DNA from: Tetrahymena elliotti 4EA | Lineage: Eukaryota > Ciliophora > Oligohymenophorea > Hymenostomatida > Tetrahymenidae | Assembly: GCA_000231825.2 (NCBI GenBank) | Contig: JH720313.1 | Coordinates: 928,834-992,833 of the forward strand | Direction of reading: 5' to 3' | Length of the DNA stretch: 64,000 bases | Shown: positions 48,301-61,147 of the stretch, piece after piece | Layout of the letters: each line of letters opens with the position of its first letter | How positions within the stretch are numbered: the stretch's first letter is position 1 | The notes under the pieces: generated by a model | What the model was told of the DNA's origin: nothing | What the model saw: the letters and a program-made list of their open reading frames with translations, nothing else | The model's database searches: none | Program-made: the position numbers and the translations under genes

Positions 48301-48635
48301 AAAACAGCAAAGCATTATATTGAAGCAAAATAATCCAAATTTGTTGCATCTTATTGGTCGATTAAAATTTATTTGTAGTTAGAATGAATCAACTTAATCT
48401 TTAAGGTAGGTAGTACTTAATTTTTATACCATACCCACTAACCAGAAGAATCTTTTTCAAATTTTTTATCAGTATGTAGAGTCATAGGACTGTCATTCTT
48501 GATAATTCTAGTTTTGGAGGGTGGTTGCAAGTAATTGAGAAGGCAATTCCACTCCATTTCAGTTTTTTTATTATTTTCATTGAATTCTTAGCATGTTTGC
48601 TAATTATTGATAGTTTATTACAATAAGCTAATCAT
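45364..48635 (-). CDS. Unresolved multi-exon hypothetical gene (possibly two genes)
   Basis: Coding-like blocks on the - strand. Block A, 48635-48183, starts MISLLQQTINNQQTCQEFNE and contains PPSKTRIIKNDSPMTLHTDK and FASIQCFAVFSNNQILEVKL. Block B, 47603-47412, joins A in phase 0 (QSREGEESNSYKHLEEAIQR..). Block C, about 47025-46985, reads QMQQLRQLLKHLLAKINK or, in another frame, ADVIIETAAEASFGKN. Block D, 46379 to about 46185, reads VSLLCQLHPFVPNEFNRLLQ and HGENPEEILSSDIRGLYFYF. Block E, up to about 45870 and ending at TGA 45366-45364, reads IFHPFYLAARFNKAINLYYL and TLLTDQNDEDCYTNYKKKNQ. A-B closes; C-D and D-E do not close uniquely, so D may end one gene and E belong to another. No family recognised. 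Block composition, with G+C above the flanks, supports expression. Confidence 0.45.
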
Positions 48636-51600
48636 ATTGCTTTATTTTTTTTGTTAATTCGGTTATTACTTAGCAGTTTATGGATCTAAAATAGTACAAT
48701 TTTCAAAAAGGAAAATCTTAATGGAACAAAGATTCTATCTTTTTTAATAGTTTGGAGAATTTACTTTGTTTATTATTTTTCAAGAGTTATAATAAACAGA
48801 ATATGTATTGTATATTTTTTATGAGATGAATTTGTTTTTTTTTCTAATTTATTTGTGATAAAATGATGTTGAGAAATATCAATTAAGGCTTTATTTCAAA
48901 CACAGAATATTTTCAAGAAATAGTCAGAGAGATCTATTAAATTTGTTTGTCTATTTAGAAGTTTGGGTTTCTTTTGAAGTAAGTACAAACCCTTTAGAAG
49001 TTTCTTGTGTGATTAAGTTAATAAGTTGGTTTTTGTGTATGTGTATGAGAATGTGTATAAATGTGTGTTGTTTGTATAAAGATAGATTTTTAAAGTTTTC
49101 AGGAAAGTTTGTGTAATTAATATTTTTTTGTCAACGAATTATTTATATTTTGTTTTTTCGTTTTCTTTAACTTTGATTGCAAGATTTGATAAATGTAATA
49201 TATTACGAAAAAAGATACAGACAGAATCAAGAAATGCGAATCATGCGGAGAGAGTGATTTATACCGCATTAAAATGAGAGAAAAAAATTAATTAAGATTC
49301 AGAATCAGAAAAATTACTTATTTGTATTAATTAAAATAACCCTTTCTTTTATTAATTCTTTGATTTCTTACCTATCCCTCTTTCTATTCTTCCCTCTTAT
49401 TTATCAATTAAAAGAAAAGGCAAAAAAACAAAGGCTAATCAAAATCTACCCGCAAATCGCAATCATTAATTGTTTTTTAATCTTCATCAAATTAAATTCC
49501 CTCCTCATATCACTTAATACAAATTTTATTAAATTATTCACCAGTTCACCTGCTTCATCTAAATTATACTGATTCTGATTCTTTCTTTCACTTTTATTGT
49601 TTTGTTCTTCTATTTTATAGTCATTATTAGTAAATCAATAACCGGCCAATCAATTCTGTAGATTCCTATTCTAAAGTATTAACCACAATCATCTCCTCTC
49701 TACAATCACTTCCAAAGCCAAACAAATAAGGTCTAAAAGACACCAATTACTCTAAGATATGCAAATAGGATTTTCGATTATATGAATACAGCGTTTTTTA
49801 ATTGATCATTATTTGAATTTTTTCTAACATATACAATTGATTTCACCAACTATTTTTCTTTTTTAATTTAAAACCGGTTATACTGCTGATTATTATGATC
49901 AACAAACTTATATTTATCTATTCTTTTTTAAGTCTCTCAACTAGAACAAATCGACAATTAACACAACCTATGAGGCCAAACCAAAATAAGATAAGAATAG
50001 ATTTAACTAGTTCTAAACCATGAATTTGTTAATAAATCTAATAATTTAAAATAAATTTCTTCTTCTGTAAGATTTGAGCTACTTTACATTAATTTAATTT
50101 ACAATCTAGTGCAAAATAATAAAATAAGTACAATTTTAAAAATCACTTTTTCTTCTCTATCATAATATGAATGAGAAAAAAGCAATTAAATACCCAAATA
50201 ATAAATACAACTGGGTGATAAAATTTAGTATAATTTTAGATTTTTCAAAAAAACTATTTATTTAACTCTCTACCCTACCTTTAGAAGTGTTATCAGCCAA
50301 TTTCATCAAAACATTTCATAAATGTAATTTAAAATTTAGCTTTCATAAATTTTGGTCTTTTTATTTTCCAAGATAAATAATCTTGAATGAAATAAAAGCC
50401 AAGTGAAATAACAAAATTAGTTAATTGCTCATAATCAAAGTTTTAACATTAATAATTTAATCTTTTCCAAAAAAAATCAATACAATTGAACTTATAGATA
50501 TTCTGTAATCTGAAAGATATTTTAGATCGGCATTAGAATCAAATAATATTTAGTGATAAAATGAAAATAAATTCTAGTTTTATTCCAAATTCTTAAATTA
50601 TATGCTTGAACCTTTAAATCTATTCAATTTTTTTTACTCAAATTTCTAATTAATGATACAAATGGAAATTTTTTTAAAAAAGAAAGCTAATTTTTAGATT
50701 TTGTGACTGATACACTTTATGAATTTTCACCAAGAGATAAGGACTTTTGTAATTTAGTTGGTCTCTTAATTAATTCGATTATTTACTTACCCTAATACAA
50801 ACACACTTAATATTTTTCTCATATCTTTATATATTTAAATATTTTTCTTAAATTCTATCTATTTCATAATTACTTGAAAAAGCATTTAGCTTTTTTACTG
50901 TTTAAAATCTTTGAATGAATTATTATATTTAGCATTTAGATTTTAGTATAATTACTCTTACAACTTTACTAAAAACCACCCAAATCATTAACAAACAAAT
51001 CATAATAATTACATTAATTTTATCATTGAAAAGTGTATTTTATTTAATTTTTGAAAACAAGTTTTGATAATTTTAGTTTCCATCAAAATTCTTATGATTT
51101 TTTATCTATAACACATCTTATTTTCAAACAAAAATCAAAGATATAGTGAGTAAATTTTTACATAATTAACTATGATAAAAGAAGCACTCATTCCAAATTA
51201 TTTTCATTCACCAAATTCATTTTTTATAAATGAATATTTAATTTTTTCTTGTTTTTTCTTTAAAGAGTAAGGTGGTATTGTAAAAAAAAAGAAAAGTAAA
51301 AATTTATGCAAGATCTCTTTTTTAAATCGAAAACATAAATTGATAAAATAAATTGTTATTAAAGAAAATTTTTAAGAAAGGGAATATTACCAAAAAATTA
51401 GGATTAGTAAATAAATAGTAAAAATTAAGAGAAATATCAATTTATTTTTTTTAAATGATTTTTAATGATTCATCTTATCTTTTTATGTATTTTATTTCAT
51501 TAAAGAACTATGAGTATCTTATTTTTTAGAATATCTAACAGGTATATGAGAGTAATGAAATTGTGAAAGAATTTATATATATTACTTATGTTTTATTATT

Positions 51601-51768
51601 AAAATGCTATGCTTAACTTAGTTATGAAGCAATTTTGGAATATTCAATAGACTTTCCTAATAATTTTAGTTTACATTAGCTAAAGAAAAAATAAAATACT
51701 CAAATAAAAAAAAAGTAGTTCATAATAATATAAATTCAAAAAATACATAAAAGATAAAGGAAGAAGTT
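48636..51768. other. Gene-poor AT-rich stretch, 3.1 kb
   Basis: Upstream of the unresolved - strand gene. It includes a GT/TG-rich patch near 49036-49080 and a slightly more GC-rich patch near 49230-49600 with a short palindrome (gattcagaatc, about 49301). No frame with a recognisable product on either strand. Confidence 0.4.
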
Positions 51769-52642
51769 ATGGAATCAGCTCTTAGAAAATCTACCATCCA
51801 AAAAATTCTTTTGATCTATAATTATATTAATCCTCAGTAATTTATAAATTAATTTGGATTTTTCAAGATTTCTGTATTTTATTTATGCATTACAACTTTA
51901 ATAGTAAAATTAGTCTGTATTGGTTATGAAATATTACAAGTATCAATTACTTACCTTCTTTTATAATCTATGAAAAGAAATCCACATTTTTAGTGTTTAT
52001 TCTACATGTCATGGAAAAATATCAAGTAAAGCTCAAATAAAAATCTATACTGATTTCGGAAGAACAACAATTTATATGTGTCCTTATGATTTCTTACTCG
52101 AATAAGGTTAGATAAACATTTTTGTTAATAGTCAAATCAAAGCCACAGAAACTTGAAAAATATCTGATATTAATAATTTTTAAGTGAAAAATATTAGAAA
52201 AACCCCTACAATTTTTACAATCTAAAATTAAGACGTTATTTTATATAGCGATTAAAAAATTAGAGAGTGTAATCTGGTGAAGTGGATGATTAATTTTTTA
52301 ATTTACAGCGATATTTAGAAAAAAATTTTTGTTGTGAGTAAATTTTATCTGATGTACTTTAAATCAGGTTTAATCGTACGAGTTTCAGAAATAGAGAAAA
52401 GAGTAAAAATAAAAAATTTACAATCAAAATATAGTGAGTAATATTTTTATAAATAAAATCAAAAAAAAGTAACAAAACTAATTAAGAATTTAATTTAATT
52501 TCTTTTCATCAAATTATAGTAATAATTATTTATTTAAACAGAAGTAATTATACTTTCTTTAATAACTTTATAGCTTCTTACTAAAGATAATCTATTATCC
52601 CTAAAATAGATTTTACAATGTTCTTTCATTTTTTTTGGTTGA
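51769..52642 (+). CDS. Possible orphan gene
   Basis: An ATG at 51769 opens a 94-residue ciliate-code frame to TGA 52051 (MESALRKSTIQKILLIYNYI, then hydrophobic). A donor inside it (phase 2, near 51838) could reach an acceptor near 51991 and a frame reading VYSTCHGKISSKAQIKIYTD and RTTIYMCPYDFLLEQ. A further frame is open from 52157 to TGA 52640 (KTPTIFTIQNQDVILYSDQK..FKSGLIVRVSEIEKRVK). I could not build a unique splice model and recognise no domain. Open frames of this length arise by chance here, so this may be noise. Confidence 0.22.
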
Positions 52643-53873
52643 AATTAAAATTGATATAAAACTTTTCTACCATTTACAACAAGATATACTTTTTGTTATT
52701 GAAAAAAGTAGAAACATACAAAACAAAATTTTTTGAATCGTTTAATGCAAATTTGAGTAAGCCAATTATTAATTAATTTTCAAATGAAATTTTCTAAAAA
52801 TAAATACAATTACTCATCTTTTCACAGTAAGGAGCCTTAGATTCTGTTAGAAATTTATAATTTATCATTGAAATAAACAATTTAATCTCCTCTCTGAAAA
52901 AGTGAAACATTCTTAACCCTTTTTTTATATTTATTTTGATTCATAAATCTGATAATCAATCATTCAACTTTTAATTAATTGAAAATATTTTTTCAATTGT
53001 AGATCAGTAAAGAGAAGAAATAATATTAAATAATCTGTAACGTGAAATGTAGTTGAATAACTTTAACTAAAAATTGTAATTAATTTTTGTAAAACTCTTT
53101 TAAAACTCAACTTAATTTATTAAATGCACATTTGGGAATAAATTGAGGGTGTAAATTATAATTAATAACAAATTATTTATTTTACATTAATTTATTTCAT
53201 GATATGCTTTTTATTTGATGAATAGCAATTAAGTTAGAATTTATTACTCTTTACTTATTTTATTTGTGGTTAATAATCTACCCAAGACTTAATCTAACAA
53301 TAACAAAAAGTTGATGAAAAATTAAAGAGTCATGTGATTAATTGAAATATGTATATTTAGTTAATTTGTCTTAGGTCAAGCTAATATTACTAGATTTGTA
53401 CATCACATCAGTAAAAAGGACATAATCTAAATAGGTATGGATTCAACAAATCAAATTATTAACCTCTCATCATAACTAACAAATTACAATTTTTTAATAT
53501 CAAACAAAGTCTAAGACAAAATTTATGTTCTTGTGAGTGAATGGTTGAAAAAATAAATATTTGGTTCATTTATTAAATTTATTTTGTATTTTTTGGATCA
53601 ACTTACCCCAAAGAGTATAAATACTCTTGAACAAAAAGAATTTATATAAAAAGACAGCTTTAATTTAAAAAATAAAATGGATAAATAAGTTGATAAACTA
53701 AATTAAGAAGATTATCTTTGTAATAGAATTTTAATTTGCAAATAAAATACAAAATTTCTTTATAAAAACAAAAACTTACAGTACTACTTAAAATTTAATT
53801 GTAAAAATACAAATTTTTTATATTTTTTAAATCTGCCTTGACTATTCCAAAAAAAATTTTTAGGGACCATCAA
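52643..53873. other. AT-rich spacer, no gene seen
   Basis: About 1.2 kb before the stop of the - strand vWA gene. Nothing supportable. Confidence 0.45.
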
Positions 53874-56800
53874 TCATAATTTCTGATAAAATTCTTTTAA
53901 CTTATTGATTTATTCAATATATAACTCTTTATTTTTATTGCATTCAATTTTTACCTTTTCTGATATCATGCTTTCAGGGTTTATCAAACCAATTTTAATA
54001 AGGCACTCACCACTTAAAGCCTTTTGTAAAATCTCTTCAGCAGGGAGCTTGCAATGCATTTTAGATGCTTTATGGAAAGCAGGGCATTTATAAATGTATG
54101 ATTCCAAGTGTTATGCTAAAGATTTAGTAGGTTTCATGTAATGGACACAACCAGGTGCCATGCAAGCATTTTTAAGCAAGTTGGATACTTAGTTAAAGCA
54201 ATATTAAGTAATATCTAATCCTTTTTCAGTACAGTAGTTTGCTAAATCTTCCTAAGTCATAGGCTAAACAAAAATATGAGCATTAGTCATATACTCCTCA
54301 AATTTGATGTGGAGAACATCAAAAACTTTTTCTACTATCTTGTTGTTTTTGATAAGAGAGTTTTCTTTTTACCTTTTGATTTCTGAAAGGATTTCTTCTG
54401 CATTGTAATTAATGTCAGTCTATATTTATATTTTAAATAGTAATTTAATAATTGTAAACTTTTAAAATTTATTACTAAAAATAAATATATATTTTTTTAA
54501 AGAAAATCATTTAAAAAGTATTTACTGTATTTCTTTCATTAGAGTTTCTATATTTAGAGGCATGAACTGTCCAGCACATCAATTTCTCGTATTCAGGGAG
54601 TTCTCTATCAGGAAGGAAATATGAGAAGATCTTATTCAAACCCTTAATTCCTACCTTGTTATACTTCATAAATTCGCAATCAGAGTGCATGAATTTAGCA
54701 GAAATTTCAAATCCAACTTTAAGTTCGAGAGCATTAACTCTATTTTCAATTTCGTTTTTCATCTCGTACTGAGTGAAAAATGTTTCAACAGGAGGGAAAT
54801 TGTCTATGATCTACTATCTCTCTTCCAAAAATTCAGGGAGGGTTGCCTATTTATATTGTAAAAGATTACATTACTTTAATGTTTATTTAAAATTATTTAT
54901 CAAGTTTATTCAGCTTTTTTTATTTCTTTCTTTTCGCTTGGATTTGTTGGGAAGGAATTTAATAAAATTTTAATTATTGAATTACGCCTTCAGGAAGTTA
55001 AATCTTGAAGAAGGTTTCAAGTGGAGTCTCAGAAGGATAGTTACGTCCATAAGCTTCAGCATAGATGGCATAGATTATTTCTTAAATCTTTTCAGGGTCA
55101 GTTAACTCCTTGGTATAAACAAGGTAGAAAAGAACTAAAATTGCTTTTGTTAAATCTTCACACTTAGTTTCAATTTCAGGATGTTCAGTGATAACAGCTT
55201 TTCTAGGGTTTTCTATTAAAGCCTTTGCATAACTCTTATAGCCAGCACGCTCAGAATAAGTCATAAAGAGGGTATTTGCTACTAAGTCGAGCATTTAAGT
55301 ACGCCATTCGCTAGCAGTTTGGTTGATCAAGAAGTAGCAAGCATTTGCAAGTAAAGCTAAATAAGCATTTTCAAAACATGTATCTGCATTACCCATGACA
55401 TTGAAGGTCATCAAAATATGATAGAGCTTAGTATTAATCAAAGGTTTTAAGTCTAAATCCTTTTTGCTGAAAAGGGGAATAACTGCATTAATAGTTTCTT
55501 CTTCATCATCTCCTATCTTCATCTTTAACAAGTTATTGCTAGCTTGTAAAGAAACTGTATCACAAACCTTGTGGTGCTTGGCCATGCTTTTGATTTTAAG
55601 CATGTAGGGATTAATCATAGCACCATCACTTCTCTTGATCCTATATTAATTAAAATTGTTATTCTTAGTTTGAAAATACTAGTTTTAAATGATTTTTTTA
55701 CTCAATTGAATGTCCAACAAGAGGGAAGTTTTCAACTAAGTCATACTGATTAGGGCAACACTTAAGACCTTCAATCAAATCAGCCTCTCTAAATACATCC
55801 TTCTAGTTTTAAAGAGAAACAACAGAAACTTCTTAATCGGATTCTTCTGACAAAGTAGTTTCCTTGAATACCTATAATTAACAGATAAAAAATTTTATTT
55901 TATTTAAATTTGTTGATTATGATTAAATTTGTTATACATTAACGAAATGGTCTCTAGCTTGAACATAATCAGAAACGGTAATACCCTTTAATTATAAGGC
56001 AGCACTGTGATATTTACCAGTTTATGTACCTATAGCCAATCTCTTAGCAGCTTCAATATCAGAAAGTTGACCTTTTTTAACAATTTAAATATTTTTTAAT
56101 TTTGTTAATTTTGAAAAAATCTGAATTACTTAAAATAACATCTTCAGCAATAGATTTTATTTCTTTGAAGATGACTTAAATGCTGAAATTAACAGTGTTT
56201 TGTTATTTTTTTAAGAGTCTTTAATTGAATGTCTCTTTAGCAGTAGGATTTTTAGAGTCGATGAAATAGCTTTTCCATGCAGATAAAATATTAAGAGCCT
56301 CTTTTGCATGCTCCTTAGCTTCCTTCTTTAAAGAAGCAATTTAAAGTTCACTAAGCCAGCCCTTAGCTATGTCAATCAATTCAGTAGGTGAAAGGAATTC
56401 TTGCTTCTCAACTTAAGCAGTACTGTTAACTGTGATTTTATCTTCATTACTGAAAACCCAAGAATTTTCATAAACCTTTTTTATTAAGGAGATTAATTTG
56501 AGTAAAAAATCAAATTTTTATTAAAAATATTTTAAATTTACCTCTTCAGTAGCAGGGAGCCAGGGTAAAACCTTAACAGCAGGGCTAATAGAAATTTTAG
56601 CTGAGTGGAAAGTATAAGGAAGTAAGCTTTCAAAAGTAGATTACCAAACTTGTTATTAGTTAGTCTTTTAATAAAATAATTGTAAATTATAAAATTGAAC
56701 AAAAGATATTAATTCATATAATATTTTTTTAAAATAAAGAAATAAACTTTCATGAAAATGCTTCAACTCAATTTTTAACCTCAAATTTATTGAAATAATT

Positions 56801-57489
56801 AATTTCAGTAACAAAAATTATTAATCAATTATTAATTAATTTTGAATTGAAATTAAATTAACATAACAAAATATACTTCCTCAATCAAGAATACAGGGGG
56901 GAGAGAAGATTCACCATTGTGATAGATATCTCTAAGATTCATAGCAACAAATGTAGGGAATCCTGATCCAACGCCAATAGAAATGAAGTTAATCTTTTTT
57001 TGTTGAGATATTTTAAGTTTAAGGATTCTACTAGGAAGTGTTGAGTTATTATCATCTTGGCCATCACTAATGAAAACAACAGTAATATTGTCACCTATTC
57101 CAGGTCTTTATAACATTTCGTTTAAGACTTCAAATCCTCCAACAATGTTGGTTGAAGAACAGTCGTATAAATTAATGTTCTCTTATAAAGGAAGTTTTCT
57201 TTCTGCAGCTTTTGTAGAGAAGGTTATGCAATACTATTTAACAAAATAAAATTAAATAAAATATGAATTAGTAGAAATTGATAAAAATATCTAATAAAAG
57301 TGAAGATATTTTGTTTGAAATTTTTACAGCATTTGGATGATTTTAGGATATTTAATTCCAGCTTCTAGCAGCATAAGGCCAATATGAGCTCATAGATCCA
57401 GATGCATCTAGTACTCCAATTAAAGCTGAAGATACTTTTTCAGTACTGATTTAAGGGACTCTGAAGATATTGAAGAGTTTACTATCCAT
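53874..57489 (-). CDS. von Willebrand factor type A domain protein, 937 aa
   Basis: Nine exons, all phases closing: 57489-57328, 57233-56877, 56664-56542, 56475-56130, 56071-55938, 55871-55702, 55640-54986, 54846-54526, 54419-53874. A vWA domain fills about residues 20-185. The MIDAS DASGSMSSYW starts at residue 28 (D-x-S-x-S), with the conserved Thr region SSTNIVGGFEVL and the second acid in VVFISDGQDDN. Then come SIGVGSGFPTFVAMNLRDIY and a beta-rich segment. A long helical middle holds HSIEIKRSDGAMINPYMLKI. The C-terminus has Cys and His clusters (CMAPGCVHYM, SYIYKCPAFHKASKMHC) that may bind zinc. There is no signal peptide or TM segment, so it is probably cytosolic. Intracellular vWA proteins often act in protein complexes, but the partner here is unknown. 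Ciliates carry many such genes. Confidence 0.85.
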
Positions 57490-58511
57490 TTTTAAAACTT
57501 TGATGGTATGTCTGTTTTTAATTTATTAATTTATTAGTTGAATTTTAATTTATTTTTTTCTTATTCTTATCTGATTAGAATCCTATTTCTTCTTTTTAAA
57601 GACTCTTTTTCTTTTGAATTACGATATAAATATAAAAATTTCTTTGATTTTAGTAGATGCTTTTAAAGTCTCTAGAAGATATTTAACTTTTAAATATTTT
57701 GAAGTTACACTTAAAAAAACCAAAGAAGTTCTACTATTCAATCTATTACTATGATCTTTATTATTTACATAGATTAAATACCTTGATTATTCTCCTTGTT
57801 TGAAGATAGCCAGTTTATATTTTAGAGTTGTCAAGAACAAATAAACTTTTAAGATGAATATCAATAACATGATTTATGGATAATAGAGGCTTTACTTTTC
57901 TAAATTATTTAGCTAGACTCTTTAGAAGAATATAATTAATTTAATCGAAATTTAGTAAATAAGTTATTTAGGGATATAAATAGATATTTTTAGCTTCATT
58001 CATTCATATTTATTTAAGGCAAGTATATTTTTGTGATAATACATACTTACACAAAAAGTGAAATTATTTATAAATTATATTAGTATTTTAAGTTTTATAG
58101 GCAATAATTGATGCATCTTTGGAGATTTCTTTTATAACTATACTTTAAAAAAATGTAATGTTAGAATTTAATTAATTTAAACCACAAATAAATAATACAT
58201 CACAAATATCAAACATAAATCTAATAAATTTGATAAAAAATAAATAATTAATTAGATTCTTTTTTTTGATATTTTTGCAAACTATTTTTTTTATTATGTC
58301 TAAGAAAACAAATATGATTTTCACAGTATTTTTGGCTAATTTTAAATATTTTATGGTGAAAATGCATGTTAATGAACACATATAGAAAAATAATTATTTA
58401 ATTTTTTACATTCATTTTTATCAGATTTATTAATATTTCAAATTAAAACAATTAAAAAGAGAAATTAATAGTTTAATTTTTATCAAGAGCAAAAAATATC
58501 TAAATAAATAA
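57490..58511. other. AT-rich divergent intergenic region
   Basis: About 1.02 kb between the divergent starts of the vWA gene (-) and the TPR gene (+). Both promoters are expected; no motif supportable. Confidence 0.5.
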
Positions 58512-60017
58512 ATGTAAGAAAGTATTTTGATTAATGAAGTTCGCAGCTTGTACTAAAGCTATAGTCTTCATGATTGTATTAAAAAAGTAGATGAGCTAGA
58601 TTAAAATTTAAACTTTGATTCCCACTAATTATTATAGCTATATAAAGGATTAAGTTACTTTGAATTGGGGTAATCAAAAGAAGGGATTGATAATTTTTAG
58701 TAAATAATTGAAGAATAGATCAAGGCAAAAGATAATAAGATAGATAAAATAGACTTACTAGTGAGGATCAATTATTTTATGTAGGTGTACTATTATGAAG
58801 AGTATCTTTGTTAGTAAATTGTTATTCAATTAAAAGAAGCATGTGATAAATTCAAAGAGTAATACATATAAAACTAAAATGATGATGATTCGTATTTAAA
58901 AGGAGTTTATTTATTTGGATATGGTTTATATTTGATTTTATAAAATGAAAAAACAAAACTAGATGAAGCATTTTAAGCAATAGAAGATTCTTTATTACTA
59001 GTAGATGATTTTAAGTAAGAAATTTTAAGCTTTTTAGGGTTTTCTTATTATTACTTTAATAAATTAGAATAGTCTTTAAAAATATCTCTTTAACTCTACT
59101 AATTAAATCCTCAGTATCCTAGTATTGCTAATAATCTTGCTTTGTGCTATTAAAAAATGATGAATTATGAATAAGTAGAAAAATACTTTTAGGAGGCTGA
59201 AAAGATATGCCCACATAATAATTTTATAATGGCTAACTAAGCAGCTTATTATAAAGAGAAAGAAAACTTAGAAAAAGTTTCAGAATATTACTTAAAATGC
59301 TACAATACGATGCCTCGACAAGCAAGGGCATGTCATGTATATGGTAAATTCTTATGTGAGGATAATATTTAAGATGGAATATCAAAATTTAAAGAAGGGA
59401 TAGAAATAGATCCTACATATGTTCCGAACTATACAGAATTGGCTTATTATTTTGGCTAAACTGATTATGAATCTTCAAAGAAGTTAATTATCAAGAGTCT
59501 TGAATTACAACCAAATAACTATGATATTTATTTAACTTTAGCAAATATTCAAAGATAAAATTAATTAATCCCAAATGCTATTCACTCTTATTATGTGAGT
59601 CTCTAACTAATTAAAAATGATCTTTTTGCTTAGTATGTTATTCATTCTATGCTTGGTAGGTGCTTCTTTGAAGAAGCCATGTTTAAAAAATCTCTAGAAC
59701 ACTTTTTTTTATCCTTGGATTATCCTGATAATTGCTATGAAAATGAAAATTTAGATTTCATATCCAAAATGATAGACGAATGTGAAATAGAAGATCAAGT
59801 TTATAGTTTAGTTTTAATTGAACAATCGAAGTAAGGTGCTGTTCAAAAATTCTAAAAATTAGCTAATTTAGTTCTGACCTAAAATTATAAAATTTTTTTA
59901 AATGAAAAGTTAGACTATTTAAGATAACTTTTATCACTTATTTCATACTAAAAACATATTCAATAATTTTTACTCTTTAAAAATGGTTGGTCTCATTTAG
60001 ATCTCTGCTTTGACTGA
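58512..60017 (+). CDS. Tetratricopeptide-repeat (TPR) protein, 501 aa
   Basis: A single exon from ATG 58512 to TGA 60015-60017. The whole length is helical-repeat sequence with TPR spacing (W/Y-x2-L/I-G..A..F/Y..A). Examples are LLQLYKGLSYFELGQSKEGI, YPSIANNLALCYQKMMNYEQ, FIMANQAAYYKEKENLEKVS, RACHVYGKFLCEDNIQDGIS, YVPNYTELAYYFGQTDYESS, NNYDIYLTLANIQRQNQLIP and VIHSMLGRCFFEEAMFKKSL. About ten repeats can be placed. No other domain and no TM segment. TPR arrays bind partner proteins; a specific role (for instance in ciliary transport or the APC) cannot be assigned. Intronless, unlike most neighbours of this size. Confidence 0.85.
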
Positions 60018-61147
60018 TCGATTTATTAGCCGATTAATAAAATAATTAATTCATTAATAATTTAGTTAAATTCATATAATAGTTCACTCAACTTGTTTAT
60101 GAGTTCAATAAATTAATTTTTTTATTTTTATTTTAAGATTAAAAATATTCAGAGTAGGGTTGGCTAATTCATAAAACATGTATTCCTTTTTGAAAAATTA
60201 GAATATCAAAAAATTTTACTAAAAAAAAATTAAATTAAATTGATGCAGTACTAAAGAGTTACAAAAAAGAAATTATTTTATTTTTTCAATATTTGAAGAC
60301 AAAGCTCTTTAATTTCATAGATAGATTTTTATTAAACTGATTCACTTCTACCATTTTTGCTTCATAATACAGCTTTTTTACCCTAATTTTTATACAATAT
60401 TTGCTTCAAAGGCTGATTATATTAAAAATAAATATTGTGAATCAATAAAATTTGAACAATTTAACTTATTTTGTTCTTTTCAAATAATTAATTTAGAAAC
60501 AAATACAACTGATTTATTTAAATATTTTCTCATCTAAAATATTTAAGATGAAGAATAAATTTTTTAATATTTTCAAAAATACATTTTTTATCCTTATATC
60601 TTGAAAGTGAACAACCTCTCTCTTCTTTAAACATTTTTACTCTATATTAATAAAAAAAAGTTAAAAATTTTATCTAAATTAGGAAATTTTAAAATAAAAC
60701 CAAATACTTAACGTCAAAAAAATATTTTAAAATAGATAGTTTTGTCAATATCTTTATTTTATTTATCTTTTTTTAAAAAAATAATACTCTTTAATATTAA
60801 AATATTTGATATTTCTAAGAAATTATTTAATCTTAAAAATTAAAAATTTGTTGCTAGAATTACACATTTTCAAATATTGTTCACAATAATTTATTTTAAG
60901 GAAGATTAATATAAGTTGTACTATGCATTTATGTATGAAATACTTTAAAAATTGTATCAAATATATGCTAAAATACTTGTAAAAAAAAAAATTCATTGTG
61001 TTAAAGAATTCTATAAATGTCTATTTAAAATACTCATTTTAATTAGTTTCGATTACACCATCAAATAGTTTAATGATTAATCAATAATTGAACAATTTTA
61101 AGTTATTAAAAAATATCAAAATCAATATTAAATATATTAATTATTTG
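60018..61147. other. AT-rich spacer, no gene seen
   Basis: About 1.13 kb between two + strand genes. Very AT-rich with no coding-like frame. Confidence 0.5.
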
